Positions 36,101-51,100 of a stretch of DNA of 64,000 nucleotides are shown here, one piece after another (position 1 is the stretch's first letter; each line of letters opens with the position of its first letter). Below the pieces are notes generated by a model. It had not been told where the DNA came from, made no database searches, and saw only the letters and a program-made list of their open reading frames with translations. The stretch is from Rhynochetos jubatus. Lineage: Eukaryota; Chordata; Aves; Eurypygiformes; Rhynochetidae. The DNA lies in assembly GCA_027574665.1 (NCBI GenBank), contig CM050659.1, positions 23,041,001-23,105,000 on the forward strand. The letters run 5' to 3'. Made by a program: the position numbers and the translations under genes.

Positions 36101-39100
36101 TGATTAGAAGAAGAGTATTTGATATCGTGTTGTGGCTTAACCCCGGCAGGCAACTAAGCCTGGCAGAGCTGCTCTCTCACTCCCTCATGGTGGGATGGGG
36201 GAGAGAATCAGAAGGGTAAAAGTGAGACAAGTTGAGGGTTGAGATGAAGACAGTTTAATAGAGATGAAGACAGTTTAATAGACAAAGCAAAAGCTGCACG
36301 AAAAATTAATTCCTCACTTCCCATGGGCAGGCAGGGCTCAATCACGTGTAATGGTGACTTGGGAAGACAAACACCATCTCTCAAAATGTTCCCCCAGCTT
36401 GACATGCTGAGCATGAGGCCATACAGTCTGGGATATCCCTTTGGTCATTTGGGGTCAACTGTCCCAGCTGTGTCCCCTCCCAACTCCTTATGTACCCCCA
36501 GCCCACTCGCTGGCTGGGGGGTATGGGGGTGAGGAGCAGAAAAGGCCTTGAATATGTGTCAGCACTGCTCAGCAGTAATGAAAACACCCCTGGGTGATCA
36601 GCACTGTTTCCAAACCACAGCCCCGTACCAGCTACTGTGGAGAAATTAACTCTGTCCCAGCCACAACCAGCACATATGATGAAGCTGTTTGCTAGGTTTC
36701 TGTATCTGTAAAAACCTAACAAGGTGGTTTTGCGTTTTTAATCATTGTCTCAAAGTGTTGCTCCATAATGGTTTAAGCCAAGTTAAAATGAAGCTGTTGG
36801 GAATCTGGCCCCTCCTCCATCCTTTCCCTTGGCGTGGTCTTACATACATGGGATTCCTCAGGGAGCCCGCAGAGGGGTATCAGAAAATTAACACTGCAGA
36901 GGTGAATAGCTTTCCGACAGTTTAATTCCTTGATCTGGCTAACCAAAGGATCAGATGAGTCTCAGCATGTCAGAAGGGGAAGGGAGAGAATGTTCAGAGG
37001 GGAAATGGGTGGGCCAGCTCTTGCAGCAGCATCAATTTAAATTGTTTTAAACCATTGTGGAGCAGTGTTCTTGCTGAACTTGCTAAACAGCCCTATGTTA
37101 CTGATTGGGGAATTCCATTCTAAACCAGCTTGCAACATTTGCTCCTGTTTGTTAATATGCTGTAATGGTTTTTTACCTATTGATCAATACATTTTTGAAT
37201 CTATTTAAAACTCTCTGAAAGTACGGTTTTGTTATATGATTGCTTTGAAAGCTGCTGTACACCTTTCAGAGTTTGTACAGCGAACACAATGAAGTACTTT
37301 TAAATGTGACATTAAATTCAGATGTGACTTCTGTGCCTAGAGCATGTGTCAGTTTAAGATGCCTTTTCTGGAAAATGTTGGGGTTGTTTGGGGTGTTTCG
37401 CTCAAGAGAAAGTTCTCAGTTTGAGATGTGACTCATTTATTTTCCGTGAGAATCCCAGTACTGTACTTCCCATTTTAAACAACTAAAGTCGGATCTTTTT
37501 GTCCTAGATCACTGCATGGTTAACTTCATTAAGGAGAACTTACTCGGTTCCATTAAGGAATTCCGAAATCGATTTATAAATCCAATTCAGAACGGTCAGT
37601 GTGCAGACTCCACTCTGGTGGATGTCAGAGTAATGAAGAAGCGTGCGCATATTCTCTATGAGATGTTAGCTGGATGCGTTCAGGTAAGAACAGATTCTAC
37701 TACAACTAATTACTTCAGGGAGCTGCAGGGAGGGGATCATCGTGTTCCGATGAGAGCACTCAAAGACCTCTAAACTTGCTATTTGAGAGTTCCATTGAAT
37801 CCAGCCATTAGGTTTGACTTAAATATTTTAACTAATTACTAGATCACTGCTTTATTTATTGTGACTGGAAAAACTTACAAAAATCTCACAGCTCTTACCC
37901 AAATGTCAGCGTATCCTAAGCAGGACATAAACGTATATTAGGGAATACAGCTGTTTTCCTGCTAGGAGACTAGAAAATTATATGGTAGAGTAGGACATCA
38001 GTTGCTTTGAAATCAGCCGCTCTTTGAGGGCTGGCTTCCTCCTCTTCAGTTAAGCCGTTGTGGTATTGCACCTCCTGTGCTGTCAGCGTGACATTGCTGT
38101 TCTGCTCTATGAAGCCAGGCATCGGCAGCCTGGTGGAAGGTGTGACACCCTCTAGGCACTAAGTGCCTCTTCCTGGCTGTGCGGTTGTTGGTAGATGATT
38201 AAATAGCCCAAGTGGGCATTCGCTGGGTGAAATGGTCAGACTGGGATAGTCCCACAAGCAGATACTTCTTGAAAGAAATGAAGCGGTTTGTGACAGTCTG
38301 TAAGGCTGGTGTAGGACCTCCTATCATAAAGCTATCATTTTGGAAATATGAATGGTAGTGAGAGGATAGCGTATGTAATTCTACACATCCGTACAGCGGT
38401 GCAGGAGCACAAACCCAAAGACAGAACAAGAGGAACATAAATAGCCAGTAAATCTTAACGTGCCCTCAAATGCTCGACATTCCGTGTTTACACGGTGTTG
38501 GACGGAGCCCAGATGGATTTTCTCCCAGCGTGTTGCACAGTGCAGATCCTGTCCGTAGAGAGCAGCTCTCCCTTTTGGTCATTCGAGCTACTGTATAATT
38601 TCCTTAGAGGAAACCAACTCTGTTTCTAAAGGATGTTCTCATGAGAGCTTCTTGCTGCACTTGTAGCTAACAGCAAGGCCATGCAGGTGGTGTCATGGCT
38701 GGGACCAAGTGGGAGCTGCCTGCAGGCTCCTCTCTGGTTTGCGTGGCACCCCGCAGGCGGGTTGGCTGTGGGGAGGGTCACCGGGCAGGCGGGTTAGTGC
38801 TGGTGAAGGTCACTTAACGCCTAAATGTGCAATGCTGTCTCGGTCAGGATCAATACACCGTTCACCGTTTGGCTGGAGGGGCAGGTGGAGAGAAATAGAG
38901 TAGCGTAAGGGTAGAAAAAATGAACACAGGATTGAATTTTGTATTGCCCCAGGCAAGTATTCAGAAACTGTGAACTGTGAACCTGAGTGAGTGAGTTCAT
39001 CTGTGATACAAACATTGATATCAGCTGCTTGACTTACCTACACTTTCACCAAAAAGTGTTGTAGTATTTTTTAAAACCCCACAAAAGTAGTTACCAGAGC

Positions 39101-42100
39101 AGCTGCTGGAGTTGCAGTCAGCTTTGCCAGGGCTTGGAACTGAGACATGGGGTTAACAGGTCGTATACTTTTGACTGCACAACGGCATTTACTAGGTAAG
39201 ATGGGCTTCTGCAGACAGTGCCTGTAATTAGATTGTATTTACTGGGCTGTTTTTTTCCCTTTGTGGTTAGAAAGCATCTGAATCGTAATTTACGCATGGT
39301 GCTCTGTTGTTGAAGATGCCAGAAGTTGTTAAGCTCTCAGGAGTCGTTTTCGTGTTGATGTGACTAAAGTTCTGTTTGTAAAATTACAGAGGAAAGATTA
39401 CACAGCGTTAACAAAGTTCCTCCCACCAAAATACGAGTATGTTCTAGAAGTTCGAATGACACCCATTCAGTGCAAACTCTACCAGTACTACTTGGATCAT
39501 TTGACAGGTACGTGTCTATAATCCTCCCAGGTAACACGATTGATGGTCATTTAATAAGGGGCTTTTTGCCCTAGTTGGTAAGTTGGAGGGGGTTTATATG
39601 TGTTATTTGCTCTATGGATGTATTTTTATGCTTCCTCTAAGATTTATCTTAGCTCTGGAACTTGGAATTATAGCAAAGCATTTGGTTGCACATGAAAATA
39701 TTTTTTTAAGGAATAATAATATTTGCATCTCTTAATAGTAGGCCACCTTCAAGTTTTGGTTCATCTCTCCATTCTTCCTTTTCTAAACAGAAAATTTAAT
39801 TGATTTAATGGCTTACTCCTCCAAGAAAGAAGAGGACTGTAGGACTGGAGGGAGAGAATGCGAAAGCGAGATGTAGTGGTGTAAGCGGGCTGCCGAGGCT
39901 TGCAGTTTACTTTTGTCCTTATGCGAGCTGAAGCTGTTATTTGTCAAATATTGGCTCTGTTGTGGAACTGTCTCTTCTTTTGTTCTCAGAACCCACATAT
40001 CTGGTTTTCACACTGACCATGCTTTTCATCAGCTTTCAATGGGCTCTTGACTGGTCTCTCTTGGGGACTTGCATCTTCCCAATAAAACCTAAAGTTGTTT
40101 AATTGAAAAAAAGAAATGTGTTACCGTGGGCTGTTCATTTGTATTAGAGAGAAGCCACTGTTGCTGCTGTTTGGTTAAGTTTTAGAAGGACTAGGGAAAG
40201 TAATTTCACTTCTGCTGGTACCTCCAGTAACAATTGGACACATAAATGCCAACTGCCCCTTTGCCTTTTTACCGTAAAGGACTAAAAACTTTGTGTTTTA
40301 TTTAAAAAAATATAAAATAACCAAACCAAACCCAAACATCCCCCCTTCTTACATTAATAGTACTTCAAAACAGTATATAAACAGGCCTGAACCTTTATTT
40401 TACAGGCATGCAGAGACTTAGGTTAGATCTTTGTACCTCTTCTAGGACCTTGGTAATCACAACAGTTCTGGTAGTGTGGTAGGTTACCGCTGGCCTGTTG
40501 CCAGCGCCAAGCAGGGCTGGTTTTGTAATGTCAGACTCTCCCAACACCGGCTTTCTTGGCCTGCTGTGCTTTTAGATGGCCGTGTAAATCTTTTACAGAT
40601 CATTGATTAGCCTAACAGCTAGTGCTGTGTGTTGTCAGCTGTTTTTCTCTCACTCTCTTCAGGAGTCTTTACTGCAATGGCTTTCAAGATTTCCTTTTTT
40701 AACAGAGCAGGCAGCAGTTAAGAAGTAGCCGCCTCTAGTCCAGTGTGTTAAAGATAAGGGAAAGATTTGCTCTGGCAAAAAGCCTATTACAGTGTGCTTC
40801 AAATTTACTATGCTGCCGGAGTCATTAATTTACCAACAGGTTGTCTGGGTAACTAACCATAAGAAAATGCCCTGCCCAACAGGTAGTTTAATGAATCTGC
40901 CTAGGCTTTAAGGGCTCGACAGAATGATTTGAGTTTAGCTAAATTTGCATTTGTCAAAAGGGGTGGTACTGTTTCATGATTACCAGCCCTCTGTGGGCTG
41001 CTTAAACTCCCTAAACTAGCAGAAAGCATCACCTGCTTTCTCTGTCTTCATCTTGGGTTAGTGTCCTGCCAGTTTGGTCAGCTCAGAGGAAGAAGAGGAG
41101 GAACAGGAGAGTGGAAAGACAAATGGCCTCTTTTAGAGAGGGAAAAGCTGTCCAAGCTAACCGTGGCTCAGGTCTTCAGAGCACATCTGTGTGCTCGTTG
41201 CTGATGCCCACATTAATTCTTTGCATTACTTCTGTATTTCAAAAGAAGACTACCTGCTCTCTGATTTTCATTAAATACAGAAGGGAGTCTTGCTACTGAA
41301 GATAAATATAGAAAGAGAATTGATGCTGCTCATCTGCAGATTTATAATTGTGTTTTTCTGTGTACTGTAACAGGCATAAAATAGAAATTTTAGATGCAAT
41401 TTTCCCAAGTTTTTCTTGCTGTTTTCTTGCAGATATACATGCCTTAAATTATGCGTATTATAAATATGAAACCCAATCCATTTCAGGAACATAATGTGCT
41501 GCTTAAGGAGAAATTGAGAGTACAAAAATGAAATTGAATTCTGTGAACACTGTACTACTTTGCACTAATTTGTGCTTGGACAGTGTAAAAATAGGCTGGG
41601 CTTGGTGTAGAGACTTTATTGTACGAGAATACGGAAGCGTTACTAGGCACTAAATAAAGGTAGCTCAAAATAGTGAGCCAGATTCATTGAAACTTAAATG
41701 CAAATTGTATTTTGTGTTTCCCACCTTGGGCTGCTTTTACAAAACCTAAATAGACACGACTGTCCTTTTAAGAGGATTTGGATTCATTCCTGTACTGGGG
41801 AGAAATGTGCTTTTATGTAAAAATGTAATCATGTTTCTTATTATCAAGAAAAGGGGGAAAATCTAATTCTGACAACTTTAACTAGGAAAAAAATGCCTGT
41901 GACTCAGTAATTTGACCTCTTTTACAAGAGACGTTACAATATGATGTGCATCTGGAAAGAACGCTCAGTACTGCACTAATGGGTTGTTCAAAGGGGGAAC
42001 AGTATGGGGCAAAGTTATTCAGGGTTTCACTCTAAAACCTAAACTTTATTGTCAGGTGTAGGTGGTGGCAATGAAGGTGGAAGAGGCAAAGCTGGAGCTA

Positions 42101-45100
42101 AGCTGTTCCAGGATTTCCAGATGTTGAGCAGAATCTGGACTCACCCTTGGTGTTTGCAGCTGGACTATATTAGCAAAGAAAATAAGGTAAATTAGATATA
42201 TCAGAATACTCTGAGAACTTTCCAAATAAGCTTTGCCAAATGCTAGGTAAAGTTTCGTCAAATTAATGGAAATCTTTGTTGCTGTGGGGTAATTTTGCTG
42301 CTGGTTTTGTCATATTTTTGTTTCTGGGTATGTTGTCATTCTTCAAACATTTTGCAGGGCCAACCCTTTGTAGAACCTAGCATTCTTTAAATGAAGAATA
42401 AGCAGATGGCTAAAAGTTTAAGAAAAGCTTCTGGATGAGCATACTTAACAAAATTTCTGTTCTTTTCTCTTTTGAGGGCTATTTTGATGAAGACAGCATG
42501 GATGAGTTCATAGCTTCAGATTCCGATGAAACGTCAATGAGCTTAAGTTCTGATGATTATGCAAAGTAATTGAGCTTTTATTTGTTGTAGTTTGGATTTA
42601 TTTCCCTAATATAGAATCACAGAATCACAGAATGGTTTGGGTTGGAAGGGACCTTAAAGATCATCTAGTTCCCTCCACCCTCCACCAGCCCAGGTTTCTC
42701 CAAGCCTCGTCCAGCCTGGCCTTGGACACTCCCAGGGATGGGGCACCCACAGATAAATAAAATGATTTCTGTAATAAAGGGAATGTTTATTTTTAATTTT
42801 GTATATCTCTTTGAGTATGTTTCTAGCTGTAGGATGTTCAAAAAATAATGGGATCTACAATGTTGCCTTTCTAGGAAAAAAAAGTCCAAGGGGAAAAAGG
42901 TGAAGAAAGAGTGTAGCTCAAGCGGAAGTGGCAGTGATAACGATGTGGAAGTCATTAAAGTCTGGAATTCAAGATCTCGTGGAGGTCGAGAAGGAAATGC
43001 AGAAGAACTTGTAAACAACCCTCCATCTGTTACAAAATCGGATGAAGGTGGGCATAGCGTACAAGAGAATGAAGTAGACAGCAGCTTTGTTTTGTGGAAG
43101 GCAGTTTGAGCGGGCTGTCGGGAATTCTGCTCTGTGGCAGAATGACAAATTCCTTAATGCCATGAACTGCTTCTGTGCTTACAGCTCCCGCTATGCCTAA
43201 CAATGTACTTGTCCTGGAAAAACAAGGGGTATCGATTTAGAACAGAGGGTTCTTGTGGCAGGGAAGCTGCGTGGTTAATTGTTTTAATTCATAAGTACAA
43301 AACAGTACAAAGTTAATGGAGGAAGTAGCTGCTTTTCCGCTCCTTTAAAACATACCAGTGAAAGATTAATGGAAAGCTCAAGAAGTGCGCTTGTCATTCA
43401 TTGTTGCACCTGGAATTTGAAATGGATATCGAGGAAACAGATACAATGCAGCAGGAATACGAGACTGTTTTAAAGATTGTTACTCAAAGTACTTATACCT
43501 GTACATTTCATTTTGGGGTTTTCCTTTGATAATGTAGCTTTTGTCTTGTTTCTGTTACAACAGAACTAGTTTTGTGTTGTGTCATTTATTGTGTGTCTAA
43601 TGCTTCCCTAAAGAAATGACTTTTTGGGGCCAGTTTAGGTGAGAGTTGGGTTTTTTTGGTCCCAATGATAAACATTGTAAACATGTAAGGGGAAGGGTGC
43701 TTGTGTGTAAAATACATACACATACAGATCGCATATATTATGGTAATATCCTGCATTATAGGCAGGATGTTTCTGTCTCTGGATCAGTGAAATGCTCCCC
43801 TCTCTAATGCAGCCTCGTTCAGTTTAATGTAGGTACAGAATTTCTCACCAAACACTGGATGCTGTGCCAAGTGAGGTTTGCGGGCGCTTCCTACCTCGTT
43901 GCAGCTGTTGGAGGCCCTCTGCAGCGTTTAGGGGTGGAGATGTAAATAGATAGGTGGTGTGTCTAGGACTTTCCCAGGGCACACGTAGGTCTCTTATTTG
44001 ATCAACTTGTTCATTCTTTGTTCTGGTATTGAAAAATACAGTTTTATAAGAAATTAAAGATCATAGAAATACCATAAATTAAGTAGTGTAAATCAAGATA
44101 GTTCATGGTTCTTGTCTGCCTTTCTGCTTGTGATGCTGAATACATGCTTTCCCCTGGTTGAATTCAGAGTAAACATAACGGGAGTATCGTTAAAGATCTG
44201 CGTGGTCTGCATCTGACCCTTTTCAGTGGGTGGTACAGCCCCCTGCAGACTTGCTTTGCTAGGTGCGTAGTTACTTTGGTGTGTCTGTACAATTACAATT
44301 CTGTAAGTCATTCTACGACTTCTGTATTTTTAAGGGGTTAAGTCAAATTAACAAAATGAACTTATAAGATGGTAACATGTTAAAATACGTACGTTGTTCC
44401 CACATATGTATGTTACAGATTTTGTTTGTGTATTAGTGCGTTAGCAGATGAGCAGCCAAGAAACTTCCTTAAAGAACTCTTTTCATACCAGTTAAACCTG
44501 ATAATGAGGAAACAATTCCGTACTTAAGATGTTTCAAAGAATTTAGATGGATACCATGCCTTTAAATTGTTTTACTCTTTTTTTTTTAATAGGCAAAGCT
44601 ACATCCTCTTCCAATCCTGGTAGCCCAGCGCCCGATTGGTACAAAGATTTTGTCACTGATGCAGATGCTGAAGTGCTGGAACATTCTGGGAAAATGGTGC
44701 TTCTCTTTGAAATTCTTCGAATGGCAGAGGAACTTGGAGACAAAGTGTAAGTCAGTTCTAGAAATACTTTTAATGACCTTAAAGACGTTAGTCTTCATAA
44801 TGCCATGGCTCAGTTTTGTGAAGCAAACGTGCGTGCTGCATTCATTGCTATCACCGAGTTTTCCCAAACGTGCATGTACTCCACCAAAGTCCGTCTGTGT
44901 CTAGAAAGCCCGTTTCAAAGGTAGTATCAGTGAGGAGGGAAGAAAAGCAAAGCAATACAATGATTAAAGCAACCTCAGAGGTGAATCTTGTGTTTCCCTG
45001 TTTTTGTTTTCAGCCTAGTGTTTAGCCAGTCCCTAATATCTCTGGATTTGATAGAAGATTTTCTGGAGTTGGCCAACAGGGAGAAAACTGACAAAGAGAA

Positions 45101-48100
45101 GCCTCCTATTTATAAAGGTGAGTGTCACCTCGAGCAGTTGCAAAGCTAATAACTCTTTTACAAGTCTATATGGAGTCCAAAGTGAATGAATTTGAAAGAA
45201 ATCATCCCCCGCTGCCTCCTCCTTCCCCAGCTTGACACGCTGAGCATGAGGCCATACGGTCTGGGATATCCCTTTGGTCAGCTGGGGTCAGCTGTCCCGG
45301 CTGTGTCCCTGCACGACTCCTTGCTGGGGGGGAGGTGTGTGTGGGTGAGGAGCAGAAAAGACCTTGACTGTGTGTCAGCACTGCTCAGCAGTAACGAAAA
45401 CATCCCTGGGTGATCAGCACAAATCCAAGCCACAGCCTCGTTCCAGCTACTGTGAAGGAAATTAACTCTATCCCAGCCAAACCAGCACCCCTTGGAACAT
45501 AATTTGATATAAGTTCATACCTTTAAATTCCAGCGAGTATGAAACTGCTTTGAGGAGTTTCATTTATTATCAGTTGATTTTTTTTTTTTTGTTAAAAAAT
45601 TAACAAAGTCTTAGGCAGCAATGGATAGTGAGAGATGCTGGATACTTTTTGTAAGGTAAAATGATATTGACAACATGTATTTTATTCTGGTTTCGAATCA
45701 CTTTAGACAAAATTGGTTTAGGGCTCGTGGGAGCCATTGCGGACTTGTGGATGATCGTTGTCATCGCAGATGTAATTGCTGTTATTTTCTGTCATGTAAC
45801 ATATTTTATTTTTTGTTACGCAAGCTTCGCTACCTGATATCCAAGGCGTGCCTGTGGCAAGCACCTGTAGTCTCCAAAAATGTTCTCAATCTTGAATAAC
45901 ATCTGGTCCTCTCCCATTCTTCTAAAATGACGGAGAATAATATATTCTATGCTCCACGTTTGTTTTCTTACTGTTTAGTTGTGTATATCCAGTATTATCA
46001 GTTGGTTAATTACACAATCTTAATAATGTGACTATTACGGTTGCAGGTGAAGGAAAGTGGTTCAGAAACATTGATTACTATCGCCTAGATGGTTCAACTA
46101 CAGCTCAGTCAAGAAAGAAATGGGCTGAGGAATTTAATGATGAAACTAATGTGAGGTGAGATCTCTTCTGAAATATATATATGCTTTATTTCCCCTCCTT
46201 CTCTTGTTCCCTATTTCTTTGTTACTTGTATTAGCTTAATGAGCCCTTAAGGCTCACCAAGTAAGTATCACAGTGTTCTCAGGTGCAGAACTTGAACAAA
46301 AAACGTGCGGCAATAGGCTTCTGCTTTCCTGAGGTTACTTCCATTTGTACTTATCAATACTTGCTCAGTGTTTCCTTGCCCTTTCAGTTCTTGTTTAGAG
46401 TGTAAGCAATTTGGATCAGAGGCAGTCTTTTACTACAATTAGTTAAAAGGATATAAGGACCTGGGAAGGTCAGCGCCCTGTGGGGTCTGGCGTGGAGACA
46501 GCAGTCACTTGGCCAGTCAGAGGCATGTAGCTCTGTTAGCTGTCTCGAGAATTGTCTCCCAGCCACCCACTGTTCGTACACGTTGGAACTTTCATGTCTG
46601 ATGTGAATCACAGAATGGTTTGGGTTGGAAGGGACCTTAAAGATCATCTAGTTCCCTCCACCCTCCACTAGCCCAGGTTGCTCCGAGCCTCCTCCAGCCT
46701 GGCCTTGGACACTTCCAGGGATGGGGCACCCACAGCTCCTCTGGGCAATGCGGGTGGGTATGTTTATTCTGTCAGGTATCCGACAGGAGCTCATTTTAGG
46801 TTGAACCTGAGTGAGATGTTACTCAAAAAGAAGCAGATACACCAAAGAGACGGTGTTGCTCTAGAGTTAGCCCGAAAGCTTGCTAGCCAGGAAACAGTTT
46901 CAGTGGCATGGGATGTGCCTGTTTAAAATTATGGTTTAATTTGATATAACTAATTTTGTTAGCCTTTGAACATGCAAACCAAAACATGTTTTCTTAGCCA
47001 TAAGGTTTTGTTAACAGTTGATTTGCAAAAGGTTCTGATCTCTATTTTTGGGAGTGAATGTTTTGCTAAAAGTGTTGTCCTTGTAAAATCTGCAACTGTT
47101 TTATGCTTAGTACAGTATTTTAATGAGTTATTTCAGTGCATGAACAACTCCATAATAACACAGCAACGTGGGAACAATAATTGTTTTCCAAAATATTAAA
47201 ATTTTGCAACTTTTCTCTGTTCCAGAGGCCGCTTGTTTATTATATCCACTAAAGCAGGTTCCCTCGGAATTAATCTTGTGGCTGCTAATAGAGTAATCAT
47301 CTTTGATGCTTCTTGGAACCCATCATATGACATCCAGAGTATTTTCAGGGTTTACCGCTTCGGGCAGAACAAACCTGTGTTTGTGTACAGGTTTTTGGCT
47401 CAGGTAGGTTTCGGTCTGATATTGTGTTGAAGTCTGTAGTGGTCCACACTGATCCAGTCATCTTCCAGCCCTGATCTGACAGCAGTTTGACACTGAAAAA
47501 GCTCTTGAGGGAAAGATTGGTAAAATAAATAGCAAGTGAAATTATTTCCTGTTCAGCCCATCTCATCCAACACTGTGTAGCACAAATGCTGGAATTCTAG
47601 CAGTGATTCTCACATCCAGACTCGGAGTAGCGTTCTCAGCTTTCTTCATTTTCACACCACTCAAAATAAGCTGCACAGGGGATGGTTGTCATGAGGCAGT
47701 AAGCCTGCTGACTGTAGCTGGCTTCTACAGACCCCTGCTCTGTGGGCCCCGATGGTCCAACTGCAAGGAAAGCACAGGCAGATCGATGACTTTTTATAAA
47801 AAGGCATCCACTTCCGATTTGAAGACTTGTAACGCACACTGCAAGTATTAAAAATGGGCAACAAGTCGGCTGGTCACTGACTGATGCTTTTTTAAGGTAT
47901 AATGCCATTATTTCTGATGGGAAGTATCTTGCATCATCTTCTAGGTCTTCAGGTGTTACAGAGTAGCCTGAAGACCTTTTCCCAGTAACAGTACTCAACT
48001 CTTGATCAAGTTTCCATTTGCCAACTTAAACAGATTACTTTTTGTAACACATTACTGTCAGACACAGGGGTTTTTTTCTTCAGGCTTTAGTCTATTTTTG

Positions 48101-51100
48101 TAGTTTTCTGTGTGTACTTTCAAACTGGTGATACCCTTTTTAAATTAGGATGTTCGGAACAGGCTGTGCCGTTCTCATACTTTTCATAGTCATGGGTTTT
48201 TTTAAACTGAAATGTCATTTTCCTCTTTTTTGTCAAGGATCTAATTTTTTTATACACAGCTGTGATGAATTAAACTAGACTGCTTCCCTTCCCCTCCCCC
48301 CCAGTGATACCGTATCTGTTTTCCTTTTTACAGGCTGCTCAAAGCAGCAAAATAAGGTACATGCTGTGGAAATTGCCATTTTTTTGTCATACCTACGTTG
48401 GGGAATTGAAGCAAACATGGAGCTTTTCAAAACACTACAGAAAAAATGCATTTCTTACTCTGGTCGGTGGCTAGATGGCAGCTGTCACATACACAATTTG
48501 TATTTGTGTTTGCTCCCAGGAAGGGTTTTTTCTTTTTTTCTCAGCAAACAAAGTGTTTTCAGGTAACTTTGTAGATACAGGGTCAAAGAAACAAGGAAAA
48601 TAGAGCACTGTCATGTTGTTATTTAGCTCTTTTATACCTATTACTATTTTTTCCCTATATGAGAAGAAGGTCCAGTATTTGTATAAAAGTGGGCATCTTT
48701 ATTTTTTAGGGAACGATGGAAGATAAGATCTATGATCGTCAGGTAACGAAGCAGTCACTGTCGTTCCGGGTTGTCGACCAACAGCAAGTTGAGCGTCATT
48801 TTACTATGAATGAACTTACAGAGCTGTACACTTTCGAGCCAGATCTGCTGGATGATCCTAATTCAGAAAAGAAAAAGAAGAGAGATACACCAATGTTGCC
48901 AAAAGTAAGTCGAGGCACATCACTGGGAATTATGTGCTATAAAACCCCTTGGATGCGTTCAAGGACACGGGGTACCTGATGCTGGAAGAAGGGTGCTGTG
49001 TTCACTTCAGGGCAGTGTTTTTCACTTCAAATGGAGGTGGATGGCAGGTGGTGACACAGGAAAATGTTATTAATATAATTAGTCTCCCTTCAGTGTCATT
49101 GACAGTAGAAGGAAAACATCATCAGTTAAAAGACAGAAATGTTCAGTCAGAACAAATAAAATGCCTTTTTCACACAGTTTGAGTGAATAGAAGTTTTACT
49201 GCAGGAAACTGGAAGCCAGGATTCACAACATCTGAGTGGGAGGTGGTGATACGTAGTGTTACCTCAGTTAATGATAACACATCTGTGAGGTGATGCTGTG
49301 CTTCAAGGTCTGGTTTTTATCTACCTAGGTCAGACTTTGTAAGAGTCAAATTAATCCATGCTCTCCTTTGCCAAGCCTTTCGGGATTTTAGTTCCTTGTT
49401 TAACTCTTCTTGTAGGGACCATTAATGGAGATGTGGTGGAGATAGGGGAAAAGCACTTACTTACTCTTTAAGTGAGGAAAATCAGACAGGCTAAGGTCTT
49501 GTAATCTATTTTTAGTGTTGCCACTACTAGCAGAGACCAGTGACATTTTTGTAGGCAGCCATTTATGCCATTTACACAATGCAGAATGCTGATACCCTCT
49601 ACTCTGAGATAATATAGAATCACGGAATGGTTAGGGTTGGAAGGGACCTTAAAGACCATCCAGTTCCAACCCCCTGCCATGGGCAGGGACACCCTCCACT
49701 AGCCCAGGTTGCTCCAAGCCTCCTTCAGCCTGGCCTTGAAGGCAGCCAGGGAAGTAGTGATGTCAGACCACCTTCTGACTTGATGCTAAATGAACTTCTA
49801 AGATCACAATGGTTTGTCATTACTAAAAAATCTATTTGTAATGGATGTGGCACGTGTAGTAGTGGTTGATTGTCACTGCTTAGCGGTTCACTATCCTCTC
49901 TGATACTTAGGGAACTGAAGAATTTACTAGCTGAATTTAAAATTAAAAACTGTAACTTTTAGGGTCAAGCAGGAGTAAACTTCAGGGGAAAGAATAACTG
50001 GGTCAGTTATTTTACTCTTTTTTCCCAAGGCAGTTTGAAGAGTAGTTCAAGGTTTCATACTTGGTCTAATTTATATTAGTTGAGTATGTGGTCTGCTAAA
50101 GACTAATTCATGGTTAAGCTGTTGTGCAATTACCTTTGCTTCTTACCAAACAAATAGCTTGTAAACAGTAGCACGTCAGTGTGTGGCCTGTAGTTAGTGA
50201 ACTGGTTAAATTTCTGAGTTGCTGCCGTGTTTGGGTCACTATACAGTGTCTGAGTGTGGGGAAGGGGGGCTTCCAGTTTGTGAATCTATTAATTTCCAAG
50301 AGAAAGTGGTATGTTTTGCATTCTAGACCATGTAGCCCACTGTAACATAACAGATTGTGGGCAGGCATCACACTGGCATTCTTAATCGTTAAGCCATTCT
50401 CTGAAACAGTCCTCAGACCACCTACAGTGTCGGTGCAGCTGCCGGGGGGATTTGGGAAGTGTTAGCCCTGTGTGTTAGTCGCTGGTGCACATGCTGTTTA
50501 AACCCCTTGAAAACAAACTTTAACGACTGTATCTAAGCTCTTTTTATTACAGTGTTTCTCACTGCAAGCAGTAGATTGTAGAGAGCTGAAAATTTTATTC
50601 TGCCTTTTGACTGGGTTGTACATTTTTGGTCTGGTTTTTGTTTTTACCAGCTAAAACACCTTCCTTTCGGTCGTGGTTAATAGCGCTTACTTTATCTTTT
50701 CTAGGTCCTTAGTTATTTTCTCTGCATTTGTCTTCCCTGTGAAGCTCAGCTGATCGGGATATTTTATTTCCCGTTTTATCCACGCTTCGGTTCTTGCTTT
50801 GCACACAAAACTGAGTAGTTGCAGTGACTCCTTCCTCGATTTCTGTGATCAGTTTGAGTTGTGGCTCATGCTTTATTTATAATATTGTCAGGTTAACCTT
50901 TAGGTTTTATTTCTGCCTTATTTTGCTCTATCCAGTTCTCTAAAAACCTAGATAAACAGAGGGATGTACTGGCTGTGGGAGATACTGCAGTGGGTGTTAT
51001 TCTCTGAATGGTGTAAGGTTATTCATTCGGAAAGTTAACTGTTCCGTGTTTCAGGGCAATTTTAGCAGAGATGGAGGATTTAGCTTTACAATTACAGGAC

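Noticed and set aside
48334-48356. 23-base microexon-like segment (TTTTTACAG acceptor, AAG|GTACAT donor) in intron 29
   Set aside because: It would shift the frame between phase-0 exons 29 and 30 and has no counterpart in known ATRX.
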